From Candolleomyces eurysporus (lineage: Eukaryota; Basidiomycota; Agaricomycetes; Agaricales; Psathyrellaceae), in assembly GCA_027579435.1 (NCBI GenBank), contig JANBPK010000752.1, positions 62,001 to 126,000 of the forward strand: DNA of 64,000 nt, given 5' to 3'. The notes beneath the pieces are model-generated. The model saw only the letters and a list, made by a program, of their open reading frames with translations. It ran no database searches and was not told the DNA's origin. Shown in pieces: positions 49,206 through 61,997 of this stretch; positions within the stretch are counted from its first letter, which is position 1, and every line of letters starts with the position of its first letter. The position numbers and the translations under genes were made by a program.

Positions 49206-50320
49206 GTGTGGGTGTGGATGTGCGGTATCTTTGTGTTCGTTTCATCGATCGTTTGACCCCCTGAGCTGCTCAATCGACCGGCGTTTTTGACTCTATGTGA
49301 GTATGGTTATACATTGCCTGCATCGAGCAGCCGGTTCTTGTGTTAATGATCTTCGAGCAGAGAATTGAAGACAGAGTTACTTCGTCCTTCTGAGGCCGGG
49401 CAGTGTGTTGTGTGGCGCTGTTCTGCCCTAATTGAAAGACTAATCATCTGTGAGTTGGAAACGCGCTTCGGAGAAGGTTGGACCTTTGTCCGATATGCTC
49501 AGGGCACCGTTTACGCCTACACATCTACGTAAGGCTTGCTCGCACTCTTTGCTTTGCTTTTTCACGCGCCCATCCCGTCGCACACAATTCGGACCCTTAT
49601 CCACTTTTCGCTTGGTTGCTCCTGGGAATGCATCGGTGGTCGACTTTGATTGTTCCGATATCCTTTTCTCGATTTCAATTTCGAGGTCCAAGAGGCTCTG
49701 TGTGTCCGACGCCGATGCTTTTGACCAAGCGCGCCACTGCACTGTCATTTAGGGCCTGCAAACTTTTGCTGGCTCTTTCTGGAGGCAGTTCAGAACTTCT
49801 CCTGGTTCCCAGAAAGTAAGTAAGCGATAAGTCTGTTTGTGTGTCTGCGATCGCTGATGCTGCTCACAGCGCGGGACGCCCGTTTGCATGTATGTTTGGC
49901 CTCATAGGCAATCGCTGCACACTACATGCTACTCCGACCCTGCGAATGTCGCAAGGTGGGGTCGGAATAGGAGGACGGACCCTGGACGCAAGCTGTTTGC
50001 TCAGTGCACCTCCGAGCATCGTTTTTACGTTTTTTACCCCTTTCATTCGATTCGTTCATTCTTTTTAGCTGTTTCGCTCGGTTTTGGTTTGGCCGTTGCC
50101 AGCTCTGGCTGATTTTGTCTTTTCCCTTTTTTAACAGCCGTGAGTGATAAATGGCGTAGAAGATTTGGTTTTAAGGCCTCAGTGTCAATCCTCCTTTCTC
50201 GTTCTTCTCTCTTTCTCTCTCTCTCGTCTCCTTGGTCTGTTCTATCGCACCCCGTCGCCTTCGTTCCTGTGTCACTCGCTCCCTTTCAACTCGCCTTGGC
50301 TATATCCCGAACGTGTCGAG
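49206..50320. other. Unassigned stretch upstream of membrane protein 1
   Basis: About 1.1 kb with no supported gene. It contains long pyrimidine-rich tracts (50190–50235, CTCTCTTTCTCTCTCTCTCG) just before the next gene, typical of strong basidiomycete promoters. Confidence 0.45.
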
Positions 50321-52000
50321 ATGGTCGATTGGAAAGCGCCTGAAGAAATTCAGAAGCAAGCCGTAGTGTTTACAAAGTTTATGCATTCTCTGATTGGATT
50401 ATATGCGTAAGTCGTGCTCTATTCCATCTACCCCTCTCTCTGAGATTCCCTTTTCTTCGCTGACGATTCCTTTTCTTGTTTGACGGTCCACAGGTATGAG
50501 TGGTTTGTCTCGCTCGACTTTGACTGGGCGTTTGTTACGCGGAAGAAGAAGTTTCGGTGGCCTATGGTATGTACGTTTCTTATAACTAGCGTATCGTCGG
50601 GAAAAATCAGGATAACCCTTGGCTTTTAAGGTCTTTTATTTTGCCAATCGGTACCTTTTACTTGCGGCGATGATAGGCATGTGAGTACATTCTTTCTCGT
50701 CTTTGACCTTCATGCCGAGGTTCACCGTTTCAATCTCTGGCAGAGCAATCGGGTTAGATACGACGAAGTATGTTGCGGCTCCCATCTTCCATTAGAGGAG
50801 GAATCCTGACCTTTACCTCGTCGAAGGGAGCTGAATTGCCAGGCTCTGTATACGTTCATCCAGCTTGCAGGTGACGCAGCCGTTGGGCTTGCGAGTATCA
50901 ACCTTGCAATTAGAACGTACGTTCGTTTGGTTATTCCATCCGTCCATCTTTCATCCAGAGCTCCCCATCCAACTCGTACTAAATTTACCTTGCTTATTCC
51001 GCAGGATCGCAATTTGGTCTTACAACCGATACGTCATAATCGCCCTTCTCCTCATCATATTCGGGCACTGGTCTCTCATTCTCCAAGGCATCCAACTCAA
51101 AGCTGCCTGGATCAACGGCACGTGTGTTATCACAGAGACGAATAACAGGATCTTGGCGGCCATATTCATCTATTCTATGTGTTTTGACCTCATTATTTTG
51201 CTGGTGAATACGTATAAGCTGTTGGGACTGAATAGTGGGATGAAGAGGGCGATTGGGACGAGTAGGATTTCGCAGATGATTTTTGAGGATGGGCTTATTT
51301 ATTTTTTTTATTGCGTACGTATCAAATTTCGTTCTCGTTCTGGTGCTTGCTGAAACTGACCGAGGCTCTCGCGTTTTGTGCAGGTTTATGGCGAACCTGA
51401 TTGCGACTGTGTTCATGCTGCTGGACCTGAACCAAATTATGTCGGTCATATTCAACGTACCCGCGGCGGTACTTAGCACCGTGAGTCCCTGTCCACCTGC
51501 CTCCCTCTCTGCAATATACTGACGTCTTCTGTCCTCATCCCCACCTTGTTTGCCTGCTTGTTCTTAGATCGTCGCATGCCGTGCCGTCCGGCGGCTCCAG
51601 AACTTCAGTACCGCGAATGCTGAGGTATAGTGCGTCCCCCGCTTCGTCTTGCAGGAGCGCCTTTCCTCTGACCGCAGACCACCGGTGCAGTCACTCGGGA
51701 TCCCAGTCAATGTCACAGAACCGCCTTGGCACTGCGCCACGCCTTCAAAATACGAAGCTTGGACCCAAGTCCCCGGGAGTCCATGTCCAGGTCCGTAGTA
51801 TTCATGATCATGATCTCCCTCAACACTCACTCATAGTCTGACTGACTGTCTGGTGAATGCAGATGGAAACCTTTACACACGCAGAAGACCGTGAACAGTT
51901 TGGCGTCGACTCGAAACCGAGTCGAACGCATAAAGAGGGGAGTGGGAGCGAGACGGATGTGGAGGTTGACCTTGAAGCTGCGAAATCTCGAGCTTTGTGA
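50321..52000 (+). CDS. Seven-helix membrane protein, paralog 1 (DUF6533-like layout)
   Basis: Starts MVDWKAPEEIQKQAVVFTKF and is split into at least nine exons by short introns. Hydrophobic segments in order: FTKFMHSLIGLYAYEWFVSL; FYFANRYLLLAAMIGIAIGL; LYTFIQLAGDAAVGLASINL; VIIALLLIIFGHWSLILQGI; AAIFIYSMCFDLIILLVNTY; DGLIYFF then FMANLIATVFMLLDL; and MSVIFNVPAAVLSTIVACR. That makes seven helices, followed by a cytoplasmic tail ending in an acidic METFTHAEDREQFG...EAAKSRAL. The FDWxF...KKxFRWPxxFYFxNRY block and the NCQALYTF block recall the basidiomycete DUF6533-type membrane proteins. The final exons before METFT were joined by comparison with paralog 2. Plasma-membrane or endomembrane sensor or transporter is possible; function unknown. 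Confidence 0.68.
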
Positions 52001-55000
52001 TTGACTCGTTTGATTTGGAAATTTGTTTGAGACTCTACCATACTATTTGCATGCGTACGTTTATTATTCCTTCGTCGTTACTTCCTTGTACAGTCCTTCT
52101 TTGTAGAATCCTTCCTGATCTTGGCAATTGGAAACCCGCTATGATGGAATTTCCTGGTAAAATCAAGGGTCATCTTAACCGGTAATTAATGCATTCAAGA
52201 TAGTGTTACTGTGCGGCCACTGGCCCTTCAAAGTTGACGTGCCATGTTCATATTCTGTGTACTATCTTGAAGATTATTCTCCCGAAATCTGATTGGCGGT
52301 CATTTGACTCCCGACGTGGGGCCCGGCGGTTCCGACCATTGAGTTCCTCGAAAAGACAAAGAGATGCACAAAACCGGTTGAGAGGTGGGCGCCGGTGGAC
52401 TTCTATACGCTTGCCATCCTCCCCTTTGCAAGTTCGGAATGCCACCACCTAATCGGAAGAACACGAAAAATTTGGTGACTTGACTTTTGAGGAGTATAGG
52501 TATATTCTCTTCTTTTGAACTGGGAACAACTACCTGTGAATCTATGCCATTGCCAGTGAACGCTCCAACCCTTACCTACCCGTCCTTTCTTCGTCGTCTG
52601 GGTTTCCCGTTCAGCTTGCCTTATTGGTCAAGCTGCACTGCCACAGTATGGTGCAATCAGCCGGTTCACCGCGTGATCGATCACTGGCGATCCCCGAAAG
52701 GGAGACGGAAGCAAAATCAAAGCAGCTCCAACTATCCCTGACAAAGGACTTGGAGCGACCTGGGGCGAAGGGGTGTTTCCTTTGTGACCAAAAGTGAAGG
52801 CTGTGCTCAATTAAGAACATTGAATGCTTCAAGAGCAACTGCTGCCTTTCAATGAAGGTTGAGCACGGGATCCAGGCTGTACGTTTGCCAGGGTGGCACT
52901 GATTCTTGTTAAACAATGCGAAGCCCAAATACGGAGGAGGATCTTGTATTATCGAAGCGCTTCCGTCTCTTTCTATTGAGATCCAGACATTGACTTGAAT
53001 CTGGTTCTGAGGAAAGGCTAAGTTTATATGTATAGTCTTCCCGACAATCCAGGGGTGCGATCGCTTTACAGAATGTCGTCTGAATCGAGTTTAGACTGTG
53101 CGACCATTGCGCCGTTGACACTTTTGTTGTAGGGTTGGATAAGCAACGGACCAGACCCGTGGTCAGGCCTATCATTGCCCTCAAAGAAGGCATTGAGATG
53201 GGGCTGTTTGTTAATCTCGCATCTTGTTACATTTCTTCTAGCTTGAGAAGGGGGATAACATTTCTGCGCCGCTATGTTCCCAGCACCTAGTAGTTCGCCT
53301 TGTAGTGGAGAATGATCATCAGCTACTCGCAAGGTTCTTCAACCCGATGACAATATTATTATAGGCGTGGTCGTCGAAATATCATTATCATCTTGACGAC
53401 TGCTTATGTTGTTCAGCTATCTCCGATTTTAAAGCTCCACAAGCTTACAAGGGTACGCTGGTTCTGGCCCCGGATACATTTTGGATGCCATGAATAGTGC
53501 CTACACGTTTTTTTTCATTGAATGACCTTTGAGCTACCTGACACGTCATTTAGTCTCGAGAATGTTTATGTCGTAGTGTGGCTGACAGATCCCAACTATC
53601 ACTTTGCGGTCCATTTGAGTTCGGCGGATCCACTTCTGGATATGAAAATAAATGAAGCCCTGTAAATGGGGCAGTAAGAATCTTACACCTCTGTGAGAGA
53701 GAGTCGGAGGCCGGAGTCGACAGACTTAGTCTTGCAGCTTCTTAGTGACTGTGGCTCCAATGTTCTTGGAGGTGTACGCAATTCGAAGTTGCGTAATACC
53801 TTTTTTCCGTGACATCCAAGGGAATAGATAACGAAGCCAAGTTGATGATGACTCTGCGCCTATTTCGTGTGCCCCTGCGCACGTAAATGGGTAAATTCAG
53901 CGATATTCAGCGAACAATTCAATTGCTAGGAAGCTTCGAAGCCACAGAAGAAGCTGTTTGAAAACGTATGTTCAGGTCTTCCGGAAGGCAGCTGATTCTT
54001 CAGTACGCACGAGTTAGAATCCCTATCATCATAGAAAGATCCGCTCCAAACGCCCTTTGTTGGTATACAGTTGTCGAGCGATCTACCGCATCTGTTTGAC
54101 AAGAAGATAGACAGTATCAAGCATTCATCCGAAGATTTGTTGGAGTAGGGCGATCTTGGCCAATGTAGCTTTCAATACAATCTAGTCCAGGTTCAGGTCC
54201 GGTGCTAGTTTCAGGATCTTCTCTCAGTCCAGATACCATCTGGATCCTGATATCCATCTCAAGCTGTAGCCATGCATACGGGCGAAGTGTTATAATCATA
54301 TTCCAACAGGAAAACACTGGCAACGGGAGGGCCTTTTTGACTTCCGGGCATTGGAGCAACCCACTTAGGGACAAAGCAAAGAGTCGGGTGACGACCCGGA
54401 TTCCGAGGTTCGGCAGGGTTGAAAGGGAGTGGACTCTCAGAGAAAGGGTATCAGGAAACGGCGGGGAAAGCCATTTTCCGCAGATTGAGGGTTTGTGTGC
54501 CTTGGCGAGCGAGTATGTATCACCTTTTTCCGATGGCGATGCTCAATTCAAGCGCCACCAGGGAGTTTGAGAGCAAAGATCTCCAGTTCGCACATGCAGG
54601 AACCTGATAATGTGAGAGGCGAGTTTTTGGTAATAACAGGGGAAGTGGACTTGAGGTGGCCGTTACGGTGACGCTTAACCGGTTACCCAGCGTCTCGAGG
54701 AAATTGTTCGAGAGGATAAATGCCGTGAGCACCTAGCAACAGCGTCCGACGCCGACAGATTGTCGATAAGCTGACCAAAGTGCCTGGTAAACAGACAAAG
54801 ATGGAATAGTGTAAGGGATGCGAGGACTTTCGAGCAAATTTGGCAGATACTATGTCCAGTGAGAATCGCCGGCGGAATCAGCGATAAGGGATGTTGAGCC
54901 TTCACGGATTCTTCAAGGCCAAGTGAAAGATCCTTTCATGATTGGCAATAAGAAGAAAGGTACTTTGAGGTATCGAACACCAGTGTGAGAGAGAGACTTC

Positions 55001-56176
55001 AGCTGGAGCGGAGAAGTTTGATGGCTAGGTGTGAGTGGTCTGAGCAGCTCATGTCAGACGTCGGGAGTGGTTGCAAGGGAACAGAACGATGAGAATCGAA
55101 GCAAGAAATTACACTTTTTCTAGCTTTGTTGACAGTGGAGCGGAGTGGTGACATATCGAGGGCAAAGATGGGTGAGTCCGTGCGGTCGACTGCCAATGGG
55201 ACGGACTGAGACGATAACCTGGGATTCCATTGCGACTCCGAGACAAAGTTACACTCGGACTCACTCTCATCACCACCTGGAAGGTTCCTGAATATCTATG
55301 GCGGATTTACGAAAGAAAGGAGCTCGTGTTACCTGCCTGCAAAGCTTTGGATCCATTCCAACATTAATCGACGGACTCTTGAAGCTGAACAGTGACGCGA
55401 TAGAGGCTAATGTTGATCCTGGCGTAATAGAAACCAATCAAGGGCGCAGATACGTCCATCAATATGGGGGTTGAGTGGCCCTCAATGTTTCCTCCTCTTG
55501 AGTTTCGAGGAAGTCGACCTGGATTGTGTCCCCGAGGTTTTGGCACCAGTGGCACAGTGAGGGGAGGGTGCTCCAAATGGATATAGCGATTTGTGCAAAC
55601 TCCCACGCGCCGACTAAAGGCGACGGCTCGAATGAGCGCTGCCATCCCTTTGCTCACGACAATCACCTCAAAACGTTCTCTATCTCCCTTCATGGAGCAT
55701 ATTGACTACGAATGATCTCCAGCCCTCGCAACGCAATTAAACATTGCTTCGAAAGGGGCTCGAGCATGCTGAACACTGAGCAAGCATTTGCAGCCTCGAA
55801 TGCTGCCCGCTGAGTTCATGCCCAAATTTTCATAGCCTAACGCCGACTAACGGGCCATTCAAAGGGAATGTATAGGAATCACTTATTTCTGTGACCCTGA
55901 GTTCCCATGAAAGGACCAGGATAAACTTAAATCTGGGCTAAATCTGGTGCCCACAGAGCGCCTTCAGTGAATTGAACGGAGATTTGGCAGCCTAATCGGC
56001 ATCTTTCTCAGGAAGAAGGCTAGTTCGTAAAAGGCAAGTGACATATGCGAAAAACCGGTCCTCGAGATGCTATAAGTATAGTCGTCCGAGCCGCTCCTCG
56101 TTTCCTGCCAGTTTATTCTCGCCCACTCCGCCGCCGCGCCCCCCCTCCACCATCCTGAGCGTTTCCCTTGCCCGCC
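52001..56176. other. Gene-poor stretch, 4.2 kb
   Basis: No supported gene between the two membrane-protein paralogs. Minus-strand frames at 53926–54374, 54675–54905 and 55364–55693 have some protein-like composition but no motif that I recognise, and they do not join through credible splice sites. It could hold decayed genes or transposon relics. I found no terminal repeats or reverse-transcriptase or transposase motifs by eye. Confidence 0.4.
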
Positions 56177-57777
56177 ATGGTCGACTGGAAGTCCAACGAG
56201 ATGATTGCGATGAATGCTGGTAGGTGTTGGCATAGCTGGCGCGGTTGCTAGGGCTAACGACCAACGCTAGATGCATTCTCCAAGCTCATCCACGCCTTGC
56301 TTGGTCTCTATATGTAGGTGTTGTGGCGGCTCGCCAAACCCCGTTCCGAGGCTAAAGTACTCTTAGGTGGGAATGGTTCACATCGCTCGACTTTGACTGG
56401 CAGTTCATCTCCGGGAAGAAGACGTTCCGGTGGCCTTTGGTATGGACGTCATATCAGGATCCACAGTACCCCGCCTAACCCAGCTTCTCCAGACCTTCTA
56501 CTTCCTGAATCGTTACTGTCTTTTGATTGCGTTGATTGGAATGTAAGTCCTCATAAGCTTTAGCTCGACTCGCTGTTCACCAGACTTGTCCAGTGCGATC
56601 GCGTTGAACGTGAAAACGTCAGTAACACTCTATGATCATCCCGCCACTTCGCACTGACTATTTCCCATTCAGCGAGATCAACTGCCAGGCGCTGTACACC
56701 TTCAATCAGGTTTTCGGAAACGCGACCATCGGTCTCGCCAGCATCAATCTTTCCCTTCGAACGTAAGGATTGATGTTTCTTCTGTGTATAATCATTCTCA
56801 ACCCAATCCCAGAATTGCTGTGTGGTCTCAGAAGTGGTTCATCATCGTACCGCTTGTCGCTATCATTCTGGGACATTGGTCAATGTTGCTTCACGGTATT
56901 CTCCTTAAGGCCGCCTGGATTCCTCCGCAGGGTTGCGTCATCACGGAGACCAACAGCACCCTTCTTGCTGCAACTTTCATTTATACCATGTCTTTCGACT
57001 TCCTTGTCCTTTTCCTCACGGCGTACAAGCTTTTCCAACCAAACAGTGGCCGGTCCAAGCTCGTCGAGCTCATCTTCAGTGATGGTCTCATCTACTTCGT
57101 TATTGCGTGAGTGACGCCGTTTTTCTTGCTTCCTCCCGACTCTAAGTTCTTTCAGTTTCCTTGCCAATTTGATTGCCACCGTAAGGACTTCTTCCCATGT
57201 GGTCCACCCGATCGCTACTGACAGGTGTATCAGGTCTTCATGGTGCTCAACTTGAACCCTGTCATGTCCATTATCGCCAACGTTCCTGCGGCAATTGCAG
57301 CCACAGTACGGGCTTTTTGCTAGCTACATTTCCCCATTTTCTCATACGCATTCCTAGATCGTCGCTTGCCGTGTGGTTCGCCGGTTGAGCAGATTTACAT
57401 CCACAGGGGCCGAGCGCTTCGCGTAAGTCGTCCTCCTTTTGAAGTGCGACTGTTGTTGACCCGTCCTCATTGTAGCGCTAGCACCCAAAACTCGACGCTT
57501 GCTTTCCGCTCTCAAGGCTCTCAGTTGCGCGGACCTAAGCTTGCTTCGACCAAAGTCACGATGAACGAAGGTGTCGACGTCCACGTCCAGGTAAATTCAG
57601 AATGGCTGGATTAGAGATGGTAACCAATCGGCCCTTTATCTTCAGATGGAAACCTTCGACAGTCCCCCTGACAAGTATGGTATGGAATACGATGCTGCCG
57701 GCAACAGGCGACGAGCCAACGTTGAAGACCCCGAGTCCCAAGAAATTAGCAATGAATTCAAGCGGCCACCTTACTGA
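56177..57777 (+). CDS. Seven-helix membrane protein, paralog 2 (DUF6533-like layout)
   Basis: ATG 56177 in a good CCGCCATGG context gives MVDWKSNEMIAMNA, then DAFSKLIHALLGLYM, WEWFTSLDFDWQFISGKKTF, TFYFLNRYCLLIALIG, INCQALYTFNQVFGNATIGL, FIIVPLVAIILGHWSMLLHG, LLAATFIYTMSFDFLVLFLT, DGLIYFVIA and FLANLIATVFMVLNLNPVMS, ending at IVACRVVRRLSRF. The tail carries VHVQ joined to METFDSPPDKYGMEYD and ends EFKRPPY. It is collinear with paralog 1, including intron positions, so the pair arose by duplication. About ten small exons; boundaries in the first 300 bp were set by comparison. Function unknown; likely a membrane protein with seven helices. Confidence 0.7.
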
Positions 57778-59471
57778 GTGTCGGTCGCTATCCACCATAG
57801 GGAAGAAACGCGAGCAACCAAAATATCTTATCAACGAATACCTCTCTCAACGCGAAATCAGCTGTGGAACCTAGATCGCTGTACTTTCTGGTGGTGCCAA
57901 TCCGTGTCAGCCGCCACCATTCCTTCACCTGGCACGCGTGGCTCTTTCCCCTCTTTTCCTTTAGCGCCACCGTCGAACATTTGCCTTTGCCTCTCGCTAC
58001 GTGTCGTCCTTTGCGGCCATACTTTCTCTGGCCTTGCGTTCCTTTGTGTGGTACCTCTATACGATATGCCCAGTGTCTGTCCAACGATGCGACTCTCTCA
58101 GTGATTAGTTGCATCGTCGGTCGAGCCAAAGCCAGGCAGGGGGTCGTTCTTTTCATGCCTTTAAGCCAGTTGACGATCATAGTTTATATTGCATTGGTTT
58201 TGCATAGTGTTATTTCAATCGTAAATAGACCCCCTCTACTGTACATTAGCAGCATTTTCACAGCATACTTCACTTTGGAGTTACAAGCACAAGTGCGTGG
58301 CGGTTTGGGGCTTCGAGGATCTTCACCTTCGAAACCTTCAGGTTGACCATCAGAATCCGGTGCACCTTCGTTCATATCACCATTTTAGGTAGGCTTGTGG
58401 GGTGTGCATGTGTCCGTGGGCTTCGCTCCGCAGGCAAGAAGCCTCCGAAGCTTCTACGCTTACTAGGAAACGCCGAGCGGAGGCTGCTACTCTTGACGGA
58501 GCTGTGCATGCGTTTCAATTTTATTATAGGCATTCACTTGTCCGCTGAATTGCCCTGTGAGAACGACAATCTGGTCGTCATCAGACAAGATACTTTCTGA
58601 CAGTATGATATCTAGAAATTTGCAATAATGCCGGTCGGGAGGCGGCTGTAGCAATGAGACAGATTTAATGGTTTCTGGGGATATTTCGAAGCTCGAGGAT
58701 GGTGATGGTGATTTGACGCTNAAAAAAGCCGGTAGGTATGTATACTCGAGTAGACCTTGTATAGCCATTAAGTATAAACAACCGGAATGTTTTGAAAAGT
58801 ATGTACCTCAGAGTTGTTTGTAGTGGAGCGTGCCTAGCTTCTGTCGGTCATAACGATGAGGAGGCCATTGACGTGGATGCAAATCTCTTCAGGCCTAATG
58901 CAAAACACAGGTGGGAGTGCTGAAGAACGTTGAGAACCAAGGGCCTAAGAAGCGATTATCTCCGCACTATTTCATTGGATTTTTCCGAAGATATGTTGGT
59001 CCTATGTACGCTGGGATTTTGTGAACATACAATGACCTCAGGCGCAATTAAAACTAGCAATGGCAGGAGGCGTACCGTTATGGTTCAATTGCACCTTCAA
59101 GTTGATGACCGGGTGCTGTAGGTCCTTTTGACCATCGGAAGTCCATACGGGGTATCATAAACGTGATAAAGTGGATTACTGCAGCTTTTCTACAGAAAAT
59201 CGAGAAATAATGAACGTCTAGCCCTGACCTCCGCCTTCGATCCAGTGAGTGGGCGAAGCGCCTACCGCCTATTTCTCGGACCCGACGTTGTTTCGACAAT
59301 TCGAAATCAAGGTCCCAAGGTCCCTTCTTTTGCCTTTAGGAGCTTAACCTTTCATCTCAAGCAACAATTCCAAGAAAAAGCGAATATCTCATGGGCCATG
59401 TTCAGGATTAACAGTCATGCCTATCTGCTTACCGGGCCCGATACCTCTGGGTGTCCAGATCTGCGGGAAGG
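57778..59471. other. Unassigned intergenic stretch, 1.7 kb
   Basis: No supported gene. An N at 58721 adjoins an A6 run. Short frames (57864–58346 and 58487–58768) lack motifs. I see no RNA gene. Confidence 0.45.
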
Positions 59472-59478
59472 TATAAAA
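59472..59478 (+). promoter_or_regulatory. TATA box of the CBM1 mini-gene
   Basis: TATAAAA 78 bp before the ATG at 59556, a canonical distance for a fungal core promoter when the leader is about 50 nt. Its presence supports the reality of the small gene downstream. Confidence 0.55.
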
Positions 59479-59555
59479 GCCAAGCGGGTACGCTCGGGAA
59501 AGCACTGGAAGAAACGTATCTTCATAGCACTTCGAACTTGACGAGTGGCGCAGCC

Positions 59556-60000
59556 ATGTTGAAGCTTCTTACTGCTCTCCTCGCATTCACGGTCTCTGGC
59601 ACCCTCGCTGCCAAGCTCGTCGGACCGTTCGCTCAATGTGCGTCTTTCCTTCCTTGTCCTATGATCGCAAATGAGCTTACTTGTTCCTTTGAAGGCGGAG
59701 GTATCGGTTATGATGGAGATGTGGGTCTCTGTCTCCATAGTTCTTGGGGTATTTTCTGACTCTTCCGATGTCTTATTTAATCGATGTTTAGACGAGCTGT
59801 GAGTTTTTGCTTAGTATTTTTTTTCTTTTTTTTGCTTCTGAAGTGACGACTCGTTTCCTAGGCTATCCCGGTTATGCGTGTACCGTACTCAACGACTGGT
59901 ACTCTGAGTGAGTGCGGCGTTCCTCCTCGCTGTCCTCGTCGTTTGACCCCTGGTGTACAGGTGCCAGCCCGTGGATGCTCCGATCCCCACGAATCCATGA
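59556..60000 (+). CDS. Stand-alone CBM1 (fungal cellulose-binding domain) mini-protein
   Basis: Structure: join(59556..59637, 59695..59720, 59792..59798, 59862..59907, 59961..60000). The sum is 201 nt, giving 66 residues. Every intron is GT–AG, and the third exon is only 7 nt (ACGAGCT). The product is a signal peptide (MLKLLTALLAFTVSGTLA), a short linker, then the CBM1 pattern FAQCGGIGYDGD, TSCYPGYACTVLNDWYSEC and an 11-residue tail. All four CBM1 cysteines are present. The substrate-face aromatics Trp and Tyr (DWYS) are present, with Phe in the first aromatic position. Family knowledge: CBM1 domains bind crystalline cellulose, usually attached to hydrolases. Here no catalytic domain follows before the stop, and none is seen downstream. 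Likely secreted. The start is fixed by the signal peptide. The exon chain is inferred from motif and splice sites. Confidence 0.8.
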
Positions 60001-61997
60001 AACGGCTAATTAGCGCGGCACGCTGCTCAAGTCTGATGATAAGGGTCAAGATTGGTGATTGGCATCTTATTCAGTTGAAGGAATGTGCTACAGTTGTAAC
60101 TGGGATGTCATCAGTTACCTTGGAGTGGCGACCATTGAATGCAATAATAAATAGCACATGCACGTCTTTCTTATCATTGCTTGAACACGGCCTCGGCAAC
60201 CGTCTCGAGGAGACGAGGAGCCAAGTCAGGCTATGTCCGCCATAAATCATATATTTCGCCGAAATACTTCAATTCTGTTGAGATATCTGGATTTGTTGAT
60301 CACAAACGGGAACCAGTTCCTCGTGGAGCCGCAGAGATTCGAGAAGGGGCATCAGAATATGAGCTAAACTGTTCGTTTATTTCGATGTCAGGAACTGCCC
60401 ATGAGTCACCTTCGAAACTGTGACCCGCGCTGCAATCTCCTGATCGGTGGATGGGCCAACACGGAGGAGGTCCAGAGTCTAACAGTAAGTGATATTGTGG
60501 TCCAATCAGAACGACGAAAGTTTAGCGGAGATGACTTGGAATTCAATGGTAGAAGAGCTTACTACGGAGGTAGCTGATCCGAGGCACGCACACCCAAAAA
60601 ATTGTGCAATTTTCCGCAGAAACGAGTTTCAACTGCCACAGATTTTCTGAAGCAAAACATTCGAAGAGCAATCGAGTCCAAAACATCCCCTGGCGGCGAG
60701 TGAGGGACCAACAAGAATTGAGCAATGATGTTATTGCTCAGGGTCAACGTGACGTCGACGTCGCGTACGAGCACTTCAACACAATGTGCGGTAACACTCC
60801 CATTGTAGATCTTTCCCTTTCCACTCATAATTCCCTTCCTTCATCGATACTCATTGATACTTGGACATTTAGTATTACCTCAGCCACGGACACTGAAATT
60901 CGTATATATAGAGACGAGCACCCTGCGAGTAACACAACACGTCTCGCACAAGTGCTCGCAGCACTAACCGTATCGCGCTCTCTCTCTCTTTTCTCCCGCC
61001 CACCTCCCTTATATCACTAGTAATTTTCTTCCTTTTACTTTCTTTCCTTACATATAAACCTGTTACCATCCTGTAGTAGTTAGCTTGAGATCGTCCCCCT
61101 GCTTGTCCAAGTGCTGCACCGTGCTATGCTCACACAGGCACACCCAGTACTTGGCAACGGAGGGCGGCCTCGAGAACTCATCAATAGCAACAGTCCTCGT
61201 TGCCCCCCAACTTACATTCTATCTTCTCTCCTCAAATCAAGGAGAGTCCTCGTTGAGTGAAAATTTCGGCGTCTCGACGAGCAATGGTTCCGGGGAATAA
61301 GATTTGGCATTCTCGGAGTGCGTGTCGTAACCTCGGCCTTCTTTCAATCCCAAGCTTGTCGGGACAGAGTGGCCTGGCACCTTGTGAATTTGCGGATTCA
61401 CGGCGGCCAGTGAGAGACTGACGGAGCAGGGGAGGAGGAGCGGAGCGGGCTAAAGGCGCCTAGAAGTCCGAGAACTCGAGGGAACCTGTCTGGACGCTCA
61501 AGACAAGACAGAGGACGTTCCCCCGAGGCTCGGCCATCTGTGAGATGGCGTTGGAAATAGGAATCATTGCATGTGCGGAGGAGAACAGAAGGAGAGTAGG
61601 GTTGACAGGTTGTTCTGCTTCGGCGATTCAGAACTTATGAGTGGCACATTCATACCCCCATGTTACATTCCGGCGTAAAGAAGAGACGGAGTGGTCTGAT
61701 AATGAGCCCACACTCGAATTTGATATGTTTACATACAACTGGTAACAGCCATTTAGACTGCAAAGTACCCCTGTAAGTATCGCACGGTGTCAATAACGCG
61801 GGGGAGGAGATAGTCTTTGACGCACTGGAAAGGAATGTTGGTATGTATACGGTAATAACGACATCCGAGACTACGAAAAGTTGACACTGATCTCTATCAC
61901 ACGAAATTTAAATCAAAACTGTCGACTTTATGCATGAAAGAGGGAAATGGGGAAAGAGAGGCAAAGTTACGAACACAGGTGAGAGCGGCGAGCTGTG
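60001..61997. other. Unassigned intergenic stretch, 2.0 kb
   Basis: No supported gene. A TATATATA at 60903–60910, followed by CT-rich sequence (60975–61015), looks like a promoter reading rightward. The open frame it would serve (61085–61300) has no recognisable motif, and I do not annotate it as a gene. Confidence 0.4.

Noticed and set aside
54202..54570. 122-codon plus frame in the gene-poor gap
   Set aside because: Random-looking composition, no homologous pattern recognised, and no splice-linked partner.
60604..61020. 138-codon plus frame
   Set aside because: No motif, no signal peptide. The region has a TATA-like element and CT tracts that fit a promoter better than coding sequence.
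61085..61300. Small frame behind a TATATATA element, considered as a pheromone-type or secreted peptide
   Set aside because: No C-terminal CAAX box and no signal peptide; ends SNGSGE.
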